DNA of 64,000 nucleotides, taken from Procambarus clarkii (lineage: Eukaryota; Arthropoda; Malacostraca; Decapoda; Cambaridae). Position numbers and translations under genes: made by a program. The stretch lies in contig NC_091165.1 in the NCBI RefSeq assembly GCF_040958095.1, positions 31,998,015 to 32,062,014 on the forward strand, written 5' to 3'. The notes under the pieces were generated by a model. It was not told the DNA's origin. It made no database searches and saw only the letters and a list, made by a program, of their open reading frames with translations. Positions 33,254-41,060 of this stretch are shown here, piece after piece; the first letter of the stretch is position 1; each line of letters opens with the position of its first letter.

Positions 33254-34240
33254 CTCAAGTCTATCATCATCTCTATTTTGATCAGGTGGCCTCCTTGTTG
33301 GTGTCCCACCTGAGGGCTTCTTCTCGGCGGCAGTATGAAGTTTCCTGGCGGTCCTTCCGTTTCTTTTTGCGTCTTCGTCGTGTTAGCTCCTTGTCTGTTC
33401 GGGTGGTCTTGTCCTTCCTCTCGTGGTTGTTTCAGGACCGTCATCTTATGCCTAACACTGTCGCTTCGTATCGTGCGGCGCTGGCAGAGCCGCTTCAGCT
33501 TGCTTTCGGTATCGATGTTACGTCTGCGCCGTTTCGCAAGCTGTCTCGTGCATTGTTTCACCTCCGGCCTGCTCATGCGTCGCCTGAGCCGTCCTGGTCT
33601 TTGGACAGAGTGCTCGCTTTCCTTTCATCTCCTCGTTTCGTTGTGGCCCCTTCGGTCCAGGATTGTTTTTCCAAGGCCCTTTTCTTGTTGGCTTTGGCCT
33701 CTGGGGGTCGGGTAGGGGAGCTTCATGCTCTCCTCCGGCGCAGGGGTTTCTGCTCTTTTGGTCGTGGTGATAGTTTTGTTCGTTTGCAGCCGTCTCCTTC
33801 TTTTCTGGCAAAGAATGAGACTGCTGCGTTCCGGAGGGGTCCATGGGTGGTTGATGCTTGGTTGGTCAGGCCGGGGGTGCATCATGTTTTGTGTCCGGTT
33901 GCGGCGCTTCGCCGTTATTTGTGCGCCACAGCTTCTGTGTCCGAGGACGCGCTGTGGGTTGATCCGGTTTCCCTTCTTCCCTGTTCGCGTCTCTCAGGTC
34001 GTCCGCAGGGTTATTAGGTCCAGCCAGCCTGCGGTCTATCCCCGTGCCCATGACGTTCGTAAGTTCGCGGCTCTTTCTGCCGTCTTTGGGAATATGTCTT
34101 GGTCTGATATTCGGGCGCGGGGATTTTGGCGGTCGAACATGGTCCTGGCTGCTCGTTACCTTGTGAATGTCCCTGGGCCTCGTCGGGCCTGTGTTGCTTT
34201 GGGCCGGCGGTTGCGGCCAGTTGTCTCGGCTTCGAGTTGA
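33241..34240 (+). pseudogene. DIRS copy 2 tyrosine recombinase, 8-bp deletion
   Basis: A recombinase that would integrate the circular DNA copy. ATG 33241 (MVFLTQVYHHLY) overlaps the RT stop by 13 bp. The N-terminal SAM-like domain (RRQYEVSWRSFRFFLR, MPNTVASYRAAL) is followed by catalytic box I, ALASGGRVGELHALL (R157). The frame stops at 34017 because 8 bp present in copy 1 are missing between 33989 and 33990. In the next frame the remaining catalytic motifs are seen: HDVRKFAAL (H at 34049, R at 34058) and AARYLVNV (nucleophilic Y at 34157). All catalytic residues are present, but box I and the HxxR/Y part are split across frames. Confidence 0.88.
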
Positions 34241-34297
34241 GGGGTGAGCGACGACCGCCTCCCGGGTAAGTCCCTCTTTTTCTGTCTGTGGGTAGTT

Positions 34298-34389
34298 AGC
34301 TCCGGGGAGCCGACGGGGCTCCCCCCAGAAAACCAGCGTTGAATGTAATGAAACGCCATTTTCTGGGTGAGTCCCGGAGGCTCCCCGGC
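34298..34389 (+). repeat. DIRS copy 2 internal complementary region
   Basis: AGCTCCGGGGAGCCGACGGG with CTCCCCCCAG is the complement of the left outer end (28512-28546). CCAGCGTTGAATGTAATGAA onwards is the complement of the right outer end (34834-34889). They are joined by AAAA at 34329-34332. The region is a fossil of the circle junction of the replication intermediate. Confidence 0.95.
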
Positions 34390-34434
34390 ATCCCTCCCTC
34401 CCTCCGGTCGGCGGTTTTTCGCGTTTTTGACATC

Positions 34435-34893
34435 CAGCCTCAAGAACTGAGGTGTGGGTAGCCGGCGCGGGGGGTCTGGGGCTCCCCCTTCCCCCTCCCG
34501 GGGAGGGGGGAGCTGCGCAGACAGCGGCGCGGCAGTGTGTGACGTCACACTAGTTTGCTTGTTTTCGGTTGGAGTTCTATCCACTAGTTCGGTTTTAGGT
34601 AGCAATTTTAACCAGAATAGGGGTTTGTTTTGGGGCGCTTACCTTTCTGGGTGCCTGTTCCGGTCGATGGCAGACATAGAATGCTTCCAACTACACGGGG
34701 GCTTCTATAGGCCATTGCTCCCCTTGCCTCTCTGAGGGGGCCCGGTTCTGGCCGTGGTCCCCGGTAGGCCTAAGAACTCCATACACATGACTGATGCCAA
34801 AGTCTGACATTAGCATATCAGCCTGGGATAGCTCCGGGGAGCCTCCGGGACTCACCCAGAAAATGGCGTTTCATTACATTCAACGCTGGTTTT
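34435..34893 (+). repeat. DIRS copy 2 right inverted terminal repeat
   Basis: Complement of 28508-28938 plus an outer extension, ending CATTCAACGCTGGTTTT. It contains the palindrome GTGTGACGTCACAC (34537-34550). Confidence 0.93.
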
Positions 34894-35164
34894 ATATCCA
34901 TATTTGTAGAATACATGTAAAACCTAGACAATAATTTTTAAATATTTATTTGATGATAACAGCATTATCCCGTGAATCAACAATTGACGATAATCGCTGT
35001 CTAAGGTTATTTGCCAAGTTCCCCATAATGCCCCCTTCTAAAATAAAGTTTTTAACTTATTTTCCTTATTCTCTTGTCAATTTTAATGCATTGCATATGT
35101 TCAAGAGAACCTGGTTGCTCTTACCCAAGGAAGTAAGGTACTGAATGTCAAATATTGAAAGTTG
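34894..35164. repeat. Dispersed host repeat flanking DIRS copy 2
   Basis: ATATCCATATTTGTAGAATACATGTAAAACC and AATCAACAATTGACGATAA (given as two words) match 51427-51530 closely and 48291-48330 at the start. This is the right half of the repeat into which copy 2 inserted. Confidence 0.75.
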
Positions 35165-36020
35165 TGAAGGCACACTCAGGTTGGCCTTCACAGCCATGTA
35201 GCCCACGATGTGTTGGCTTTTAGGTCCGGCGTAGCGAAACCAGTGCCTGGGAGTCGTGCTTGGTTTACCCCTCGGGTTCTGGAAATCCTCTATGGGTTCG
35301 GTTGGGCAATGGATATTTCCTTCGAACTCATTCTCGCCTCGTGCGAATTTGAAGCTTGTTCGTCATCTGTGCAGCAGGGCATCAATAAATTCATTCTGCC
35401 TCTACTGCTATGCAGGTTCATTTTTCCTGCTTGCAGTGGTCTTAAGTTGTGTGCCCAGCTATATGCCCTGGAGCTGGCTTGCCTTGTGATTAGGGACTAG
35501 GAATTTGGAAGGTGTTGGAGAACTCCACCTTGGCTACATCTGCACCTACTCTTGCTTTTCCTTCTGATGTGGTTTGCCCTGCCTCTGATCATTCCCCTTC
35601 CCTGCTTCCAGCCCTGCCAAGGTTTTGGGGTTTTCTTTCCAGTCAGCCCCATCTTCAGAACCCTCTCCCTTGAACTCCGCTTTTCTATCCGGGGTAGTGG
35701 GCGAGGACGCGTACTCTGCCCTGGAGGCCTCTGTGGTTGGTTCCCGGAGCATGGGAGGAGTAGGATAGGGGACCTCTTTGACCAGAAGTAGGTCTGGAGT
35801 AGTATAGGGACCTCTTAGACCCCCAAATGTTTAAGGGATTATGAGGTCCCAGAGGTGTTCTGGCTAGTAGACAATCCTGTTTTCCCTTGGGCCTTAGAAA
35901 GGGTCTTGTTGTTCCTGCATGCTTGAGTAATGCGAGCAATGAGGTGACGACCATGTTACAGGTGTGTTTTTGGTCCCACTCAATGATTGCCTATATGCTC
36001 CTGCTCTTACCCGAGATGTG
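35165..36020 (+). pseudogene. DIRS gag remnant
   Basis: Near 35310-35400 a drifted gag start is readable: MDISFELILASCEFEACSSSVQQG, parallel to copy 2 MDVTPESPLAVCEFEGCSVPLSQG. The minus-strand element at 56667-56927 has a closely similar version. Later parts are unrecognisable. It is an orphan 5' gag fragment of the copy-3-like subfamily. Confidence 0.6.
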
Positions 36021-36580
36021 TATATGTATCATATACCTGTTGGTGATGTTGAGGATCAACGTCCCCGTGGGCCTCTTGGTGGTCTGGTCAATCAGGCTAT
36101 TCAATGCAACTGTTCATAGCCTGACATATGAGTCAGCCTGGTTGATCAGGTAACCTTTGAAAGTGTTTAATTTCTTTTTTTGTACACTGCAAGAGGGTGG
36201 CCAATTATACCCAGTATGTGTAGAGGGAATGTGTCAAAGTCTTTGATGTTGACAGCTTCTTTCTCAATGTGCCTATTGCCTCTGCTTTTCAATAGGATTA
36301 TTTTGCACAGCCTACCATACTTTCTGGTGGTGTTATTTTTATGTTCAGATTTGGAACCAGTCCTCTTATTTTTCAAGTGTAAATTATTATGCATCTCTTC
36401 TGCCTGCATTCTGGGAAATACAGGTTTAAATTTTTTAAGCAGTCCTAGTACTGTAAGATGTTGTTTTATTGAGTGGATTCTAGCAGTAAAAGATCCTTGC
36501 ACACTCTACAGGTTAGTAATTTCTCCAGCTTTGAAAGAAGTTGTTAGTGTACAACAATATTCCTCTAGAGAGCACTAACA
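36021..36580. repeat. Dispersed repeat fragments
   Basis: 36040-36150 (TGAGGATCAACGTCCCCGTG...AGCCTGGTTGATCAGGTAAC, two words) resembles a dispersed decapod repeat I recall. 36525-36570 (TTAGTGTACAACAATATTCCTCTAGAGAGCAC in part) is matched in reverse complement at 41618-41660. No coding signal was found. Confidence 0.5.
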
Positions 36581-36680
36581 TCTTAAAGTGTATCATTACT
36601 GGTGTGGTATCTCTTATTTGAAAGGTTCTTGTGGGCTTGGTGTAGCTCATGTTCCTTTGCTGTTGGCATTCATCGTGCAA
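36581..36680. other. Short spacer
   Basis: No assigned content. Confidence 0.4.
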
Positions 36681-37339
36681 CCCGTCCTTGACTCAAGTCC
36701 ATTACATCCAGCGGTCGACCCTACAGATCATTCATAAATTTTTACATGCTGTTCATTCAAAATGGGAATTTTCTCAAATATTAATTAATATTGTAATAGC
36801 ATATTGTGCATATATAGGCATACGTTAGGTTAGGTTAGTTTTTTGGTTCTGCTGGCGATTATTTGTATTTGTAGTACTGTACGTCGGTGAAGCATTTACA
36901 GCGTTGTGGTTCGAACAAAATTTGTCAGTGAAGCAATTGTTCCGGAAGTCTCCGGAAGTCTTTACAGTCTCCGTGGTGTAGTGGTAAGACACTCGCCTGG
37001 CGTTCCGCGAGCGCTATGTCATGGGTTCGTATCCTGGCCGGGGAGGATTTACTGGGCGCAATTCCTTAACTGTAGCCTCTGTTTAACGCAACAGTAAAAT
37101 GTGTACTTGGATGAAAAAACGATTCTTCGCGGCAGGGGATCGTATTCCAGGGACCTGCCCGAAACGCTACGCGTACTAGTGGCTGTACAAGAATGTAATA
37201 ACTCTTGTATATATCTCAAAAAAAAAAAAAAAAAAGTGTTCGAACATCATCAGTTGCGAGTCATGTGTAAACCGTTTTTCATTCATAAACAGGGGGTTTT
37301 GTGGGTGCATAGAATTACTTTTGGGTCTTTGGAGGACGA
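36681..37339 (+). mobile_element. ~380-bp MITE family R, copy A, split by a SINE
   Basis: Starts CAACCCGTCCTTGACTC and ends TTGGAGGACGAGCTG; parts correspond to copies at 43941-44397 (minus), 44398-44704 (plus) and 47362-47743 (minus). The copy is interrupted at TTCCGGAAGT (about 36960) and resumes at GTTCGAACATC (about 37238). Confidence 0.75.
36961..37237 (+). mobile_element. tRNA-derived SINE with LINE-like 3' tail
   Basis: The head is tRNA-like, with A box TGGTGTAGTGGT (36974-36985) and B box GGTTCGTATCC (37024-37034), the internal RNA polymerase III promoter. The tail GGACCTGCCCGAAACGCTACGCGTACTAGTGGC (37151-37183, quoted here only to mark the box) continues TGTACAAGAATGT and is nearly the same as the 3' end of LINE B at 43695-43740. 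An A18 tract ends the element. It interrupts MITE copy A. It should rely on LINE B enzymes for mobility. Confidence 0.85.
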
Positions 37340-37367
37340 GCTGCCTCGTGGCGGAGGACTTTTGGAT

Positions 37368-37800
37368 TACATAAGAACATAAGAACAAAGGTAACTGCAG
37401 AAGGCCTATTGGCCCATACGAGGCAGCTCCTATCTATAACCACCCAATCTCACTCATATACATGTCCAACCCACGCTTGAAACAATCGAGGGACCCCACC
37501 TCCACCATGTTACGCGGTAATTGGTTCCACAAATCAACAACCCTGTTACCGAACCAATATTTACCCAAGTCTTTCCTAAATCTAAACTTATCCAATTTAT
37601 ACCCATTGTTTTGTGTTCTGTCTTGTGTTGATACTTTTAATACCCTATTAATATCCCCTTTGTTATGTCCATTCATCCACTTGTAAACCTCTATCATGTC
37701 ACCCCTCCCATCTGCTCCCATCTGGCTTTGGTCATGCGGTTTCATGTCATAGAGCTCCACTCTGAGTGGTTCCACGTGGATGTTGAGGCGATTGGCTCTC
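37368..37800 (-). pseudogene. CR1-like LINE 3' end (minus copy)
   Basis: On the minus strand 37434-37775 encodes the C-terminal region of a LINE ORF2: MIEVYKWMNGHNKGDINRVL, KDLGKYWFGNRVVDLWNQLP and EVGSLDCFKRGLDMY. The 3' end has the doubled word GTTCTTAT (plus ACATAAGAACATAAGAAC at 37370-37387), a short terminal repeat typical of CR1-type LINEs. It forms an inverted pair with 37905-39032. Confidence 0.82.
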
Positions 37801-37839
37801 AGCCTGATAATTACTTAAGTGTAGTTACAGGATGAGAGT

Positions 37840-37904
37840 GACAAAGTTAATCACCCAAAGGACAAAGTTCATCCCCCAAATCGACAAAGTTAAACCCCCA
37901 AATT
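37840..37904. repeat. Three ~21-bp tandem units
   Basis: GACAAAGTTAATCACCCAAA and variants start at 37840, 37861 and 37883. They sit between two inverted LINE ends. Confidence 0.8.
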
Positions 37905-38221
37905 AGAGACCTGTCATATGAAGAAAGATTGACATCGCCTTTCTTGAGAATGTAACTTAAGCTAAGAATTAGGGGTAACATGATAGAGGTGTATAAGTGG
38001 ATGAATGGACACAACAAAGGGGATATTAATAGGGTACTGAAAGTATCAACACAAGCCAGAACACGAAATAATGGATAAGTTTAGATTTTGGAAAGACCTG
38101 GGTAAATACTGGTTCAGTAACAGGGTTCTTGATTTGTGGAACCCATTACCACGTAACGTAATAGAAGTAGGATCCCTTGATTGTTTCAAACGTAGGTTAG
38201 ACATACTGTACATATGAATGA

Positions 38222-38589
38222 TTGATTGATTGATTGATTGATAAAGATTAAGCCTCCCAAGAGGTGGCATGGGCATGAATAGCCCGTAAGTGGTGCAATT
38301 TTTTTTTTCTCAGTATTCTGAGGTTGCATTTAACCATCAAGCTGTTATCGCGGGGGAGGATACTGCTTCACAGTCTTTATGAGGGTGTCCAGCTGCTGGA
38401 ATGTGTCCAAGAGAGAGAGAGAGAGAGAGAAGATTAATCCACCCAAAAGGTGGCATGGGCATGAATAGCCCATAAGTGGTGGCCCTTTTGAGCCATTTCC
38501 AGTATCAATAGATGATACTGGAGATCTGTGGAAGTGCGACTGCACCCTGCGTGACGGGAGATGTCTCCCGAGCTTGATGATTGACACCG
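38222..38589. mobile_element. Dispersed repeat inserted in LINE, ~11-bp target duplication
   Basis: Flanked by CATATGAATGA at 38213-38223 and 38590-38600. It contains two copies of a block GGTGGCATGGGCATGAATAG, each preceded by a microsatellite ((TGAT)n at 38218-38240, (GA)n at 38412-38431) and AAGATTAA. The block with GATACTGGAGATCTGTGGAAG is, to my recollection, a dispersed decapod repeat. Confidence 0.7.
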
Positions 38590-38628
38590 CATATGAATGA
38601 GATTGGGTGGTTATAAATAGGAGCTGCC

Positions 38629-38976
38629 GGTCCGTCTAATTACCACAAGCTACACAAGATTCACAAAGCTTCACAAAGCTTATGTTAGTAATGAATAAAT
38701 ATGATATATTTACTCATTATAATGTTGGTGCTGAATGTACAACACGAGAAAACATAATTTTAATCAGAAAAAGTATATTTTTATTAAGAAATTAGACGAA
38801 AATAAAGAGCTGGTGACGCCAAATAAAGTCGACGATCCAAGCGTCGGTTAGGTTTGGTTTGGTTTGGTTTGAGTTTGAGTTTGAGTTTTAGGTTAGGTCA
38901 GCCTAACCTATCATATTTATTCATTACTAACGTATTGCCAGGAAGCTTTCTGAAGCTTGTGGTAATTAGACGGACC
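38629..38976. mobile_element. 348-bp MITE with long perfect inverted ends
   Basis: The left end GGTCCGTCTAATTACCACAA is the exact complement of the right end TTGTGGTAATTAGACGGACC. Flanking copies of GGAGCTGCC (38620-38628 and 38978-38986, ten bases with one mismatch) form the target duplication, and the uninserted LINE at 37420 has one copy. A 9-10 bp duplication suggests Mutator-like mobilisation. There is no coding capacity. Confidence 0.9.
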
Positions 38977-39032
38977 TGGAGCTGCCTCGTATGGGCCAAG
39001 AGGCCTTCTGCGATTATCTTTATTCTTATGTT

Positions 39033-39090
39033 CTACGCTCGTGGTGTCACGTCTTCTTGATATTCTTTGTCAAATAACTCTTTGAAACAA
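39033..39090 (-). mobile_element. LINE family D 3' fragment
   Basis: CTACGCTCGTGGTGTCACGT and TCTTTGTCAAATAAC match 61738-61780, the 3' end of the minus-strand LINE D. Confidence 0.6.
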
Positions 39091-39190
39091 AGATAGCAAA
39101 CTAGCATGACATCATCACGTTGCCGCGCTGCTGTCTGCGCACCCCCACCTTCCCAGGGGGGGGGGGGGTAGGGGGAGCCCCAGACCCTCG
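39091..39190 (+). repeat. Solo fragment of DIRS terminal repeat
   Basis: ACTAGCATGACATCATCACG, GCCGCGCTGCTGTCTGCGCA and GGGGGAGCCCCAGACC match the inner half of the DIRS left inverted repeat (28815-28900). No other DIRS part adjoins it. Confidence 0.82.
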
Positions 39191-39554
39191 TAATCTACCT
39201 TCATATGGCATTCTATGCACGTTTTTATCAAAAACATTTTTGTTGAATATTTCGGTTCAATGGTGGTGCTGACAAGGTGGGGGTGGGAACCGGTGGGTGT
39301 TGACTAGTGGGTGTTTACCAGTTTGAGACCGGCCGGGAGGAGGCTGTATGAACGGTCAATGTTGCTACTTCGTGTCACAATCTTAATTTGTTTTGTTCAC
39401 GTGTTAGAATACATTGGTTGCATTTTCCCCACTAGTTATCTTACAGTGGAGGCATCTAGTTTCTGTGTCTGGGAACTAGTAATCTGGGTACATTACTTAT
39501 TGGAAGCACATTACTAGTACGCACACACAGTGGTGGTTCTTCCTATTTAGAAAC
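39191..39554. other. No gene seen
   Basis: Unassigned spacer with no recognisable element. Confidence 0.45.
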
Positions 39555-39764
39555 CTGGTGCTGTAGGTACCTTCCCTAAGGATTTTCGGCCCATTGCATT
39601 CATGAGTTGCATCTCCAAGCTTTTCGAACCTATTTTCAATGTCCATTTTACGTGGCTTAGAACATTATCGCTACCTCTTCCCCTCTCAATTTAGCTTAGC
39701 CATGTGTCTTAGCACAACTGAAGTTTTACACACACATATCACAATAACGTGATGCATCAATGAA

Positions 39765-39835
39765 CAAATCCACAAGGGCCGTGACGAGGATTCGAACCTA
39801 CGCCTGTGAGCATCCCAGACGCTGCTTTAACCATA
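39765..39835 (-). repeat. tRNA-like SINE head (minus)
   Basis: Complement reads GCAGCGTCTGGGATGCTCAC, then GTAGGTTCGAATCCTCGTCA (B box GGTTCGAATCC) and CGGCCCTTGTGGATTTG. It is not a functional tRNA, as the acceptor stem does not close. Confidence 0.75.
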
Positions 39836-39997
39836 ATAATAATCACGTTATTGTGATTTCTGTGTGTAATGAAGGAAGGGCGAAGGTGTAGAACGGCCTA
39901 TTGACATAGCTCGAGTGCAGGGGGGAGTTGTGTAAAACCCTGGTTTGTGTCTCGGAGAGGCTGCAGGATCCAGTAAGTTCAATAGAACTTCGGTTTC

Positions 39998-40048
<51 letters not shown>

Positions 40049-40050
40049 AT

Positions 40051-40157
40051 GTCGTAGCTCAGTCGATTAAGGTAAGGTCTGCTCAGTCGATTAAGGTAAG
40101 GTCTGGGATGCTCACAGACGTAGGTTCGAATCCTCGTCGCGGCCCTTGTGGATTTGT
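40051..40157 (+). repeat. tRNA-like SINE head (plus) with duplicated A-box segment
   Basis: GTAGCTCAGTCGATTAAGG (A-box region) is repeated after 24 bp (GCTCAGTCGATTAAGGTAAG), then comes GGTTCGAATCC and CGCGGCCCTTGTGGATTTG. The duplication is unique to this copy. Confidence 0.8.
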
Positions 40158-41060
40158 TAACTGAAGTTTTAGTTCTCCTAGAGGTCTACATTCAGTCTGC
40201 CAAATGTAAACCTCTAGGTCTACATTACCACAAAGACTAGCATAGTTGTTGTTCTTTTTGACATGGAAAAGGCTTATGACATCACTTGGAGGTACAATAT
40301 TCTGTCACAGTTTCATTCTCTTAGCTTTCATGACAATCTCTCGCTCTTCCTCTCTCATCATTCCTTTAAAGTGAAACTTGGTGCCACATTTTCTTCCTCC
40401 TCTCGCCAATTTGAAGGTGTTCCCAGGGTAGTGTTCTAGGCACTACTTTTCCCCATTGCCCTTAATGGTCTTACTTTAGTCCCTCTGGCATTTTCTCAGC
40501 TCTTTTTATTGATAATATCACACTCTGCTGTCGTAGGTATGACTTCTCTTTTCTTCCAACGCCAGCTCCAACTTGTCAGTGATGCTGTGTCGTCCTGGGC
40601 CACTAATCATGGCTTCAAGTTCTCTACATCTAAGACTTGTGCTATGACTTACTCATAAGTAGGTCATCTTTGTCCCATATTGTTGCTCTATGGTAGTCTC
40701 CTTTGTATAAAGAATCTGCTAAACTTTTGGGGTTGATCTTTGACACTCATTTGTCTTAGTCACATCGTATCTCTTACCTCTTCGTCGGATGCTATAAGGC
40801 CCGCACATTACTACAAACACTCCTCTCCCTTGTGCTGTGCAAACTGGATTATGGCTGCCCTACCTACTCTTCTGCCTCTCCTTCAACCCTTCGTCGTGTT
40901 GATGCTTTGCACCATACTAAGTTGCATTTTGGCTCTGGTGCCTTTTGTTCATCTCCTATCCAAAGCTGGTATGCTGAAACTGGCATCCTGTCTAGTTATT
41001 GTCCCACTTATTCGTGCACCTACTTGTGGAATACCCCAATTTTCAGGACAATATTATGTC

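Larger units (their letters stand above)
28508..34893 (+). mobile_element. DIRS1-like retrotransposon, copy 2 (young, near-intact)
   Basis: A 6.39-kb tyrosine-recombinase retrotransposon with all expected parts: left inverted terminal repeat 28508-28938, leader, gag 29586-31410, RT-RNase H 31418-33253, recombinase 33241-34240, internal complementary region 34298-34389, and right inverted terminal repeat 34435-34893. Both ends meet host DNA at TTTT, with no longer target duplication. The two terminal repeats give identical 93-residue translations over 282 bp (28637-28918 against 34454-34735), which suggests recent insertion. Two frame breaks remain: a C8 run in gag and an 8-bp loss in the recombinase. 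The element is GC- and CpG-rich against an AT-rich background. Confidence 0.95.
37905..39032 (+). mobile_element. CR1-like LINE 3' end (plus copy) with two nested insertions
   Basis: Coding part 37915-38210 (MIEVYKWMNGHNKGD, FSNRVLDLWNPLPRN, SLDCFKRRLDILY) has frameshifts. It is broken after CATATGAATGA (38211), resumes at 38590-38628, is broken again by a 348-bp MITE, and ends at 38977-39032 with GGGCCAAGAGGCCTTCTGC and TTCTTATGTTCT. Confidence 0.85.
39729..40158. mobile_element. Insert bounded by inverted tRNA-SINEs, 13-bp target duplication
   Basis: AACTGAAGTTTTA occurs at 39716-39728 and 40159-40171. Inside are a minus-oriented tRNA-like block (39765-39830), a T45 tract (40001-40045), and a plus-oriented tRNA-like block (40051-40157). 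The tract suggests a minus-strand retroposon ending in poly(A). Confidence 0.75.
39555..41060 (+). pseudogene. I/Jockey-type LINE reverse transcriptase remnant, interrupted
   Basis: KDFRPIAFMSCISKLFEPIF (about 39570-39630) and, after an insertion, VVLFDMEKAYDITWRY (40247), EGVPR followed by SVLG (40414), FIDNITLCCR (40500, at the YxDD position), and later RISYLF, LLQTLLSLVLCKLDYGCPTYSS and LRRVDALHHTKL. These follow the order of an I/Jockey-group reverse transcriptase. Several frameshifts and stops are present, so it is inactive. It is split at 39728/40159 by a SINE-containing insert. Confidence 0.75.

Noticed and set aside
14641..34893. Three DIRS copies as a tandem duplication of one locus
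   Set aside because: Spacers and flanks differ, divergence levels differ, and copy 2 has its own insertion site; independent insertions explain it better.
36961..37045. Functional tRNA gene
   Set aside because: A and B boxes are present, but the cloverleaf does not close properly and it is fused to a LINE-like tail with poly(A): a SINE head.
40051..40145. Functional tRNA gene
   Set aside because: The A-box segment is duplicated and the acceptor stem is missing; it is one of several dispersed SINE heads.
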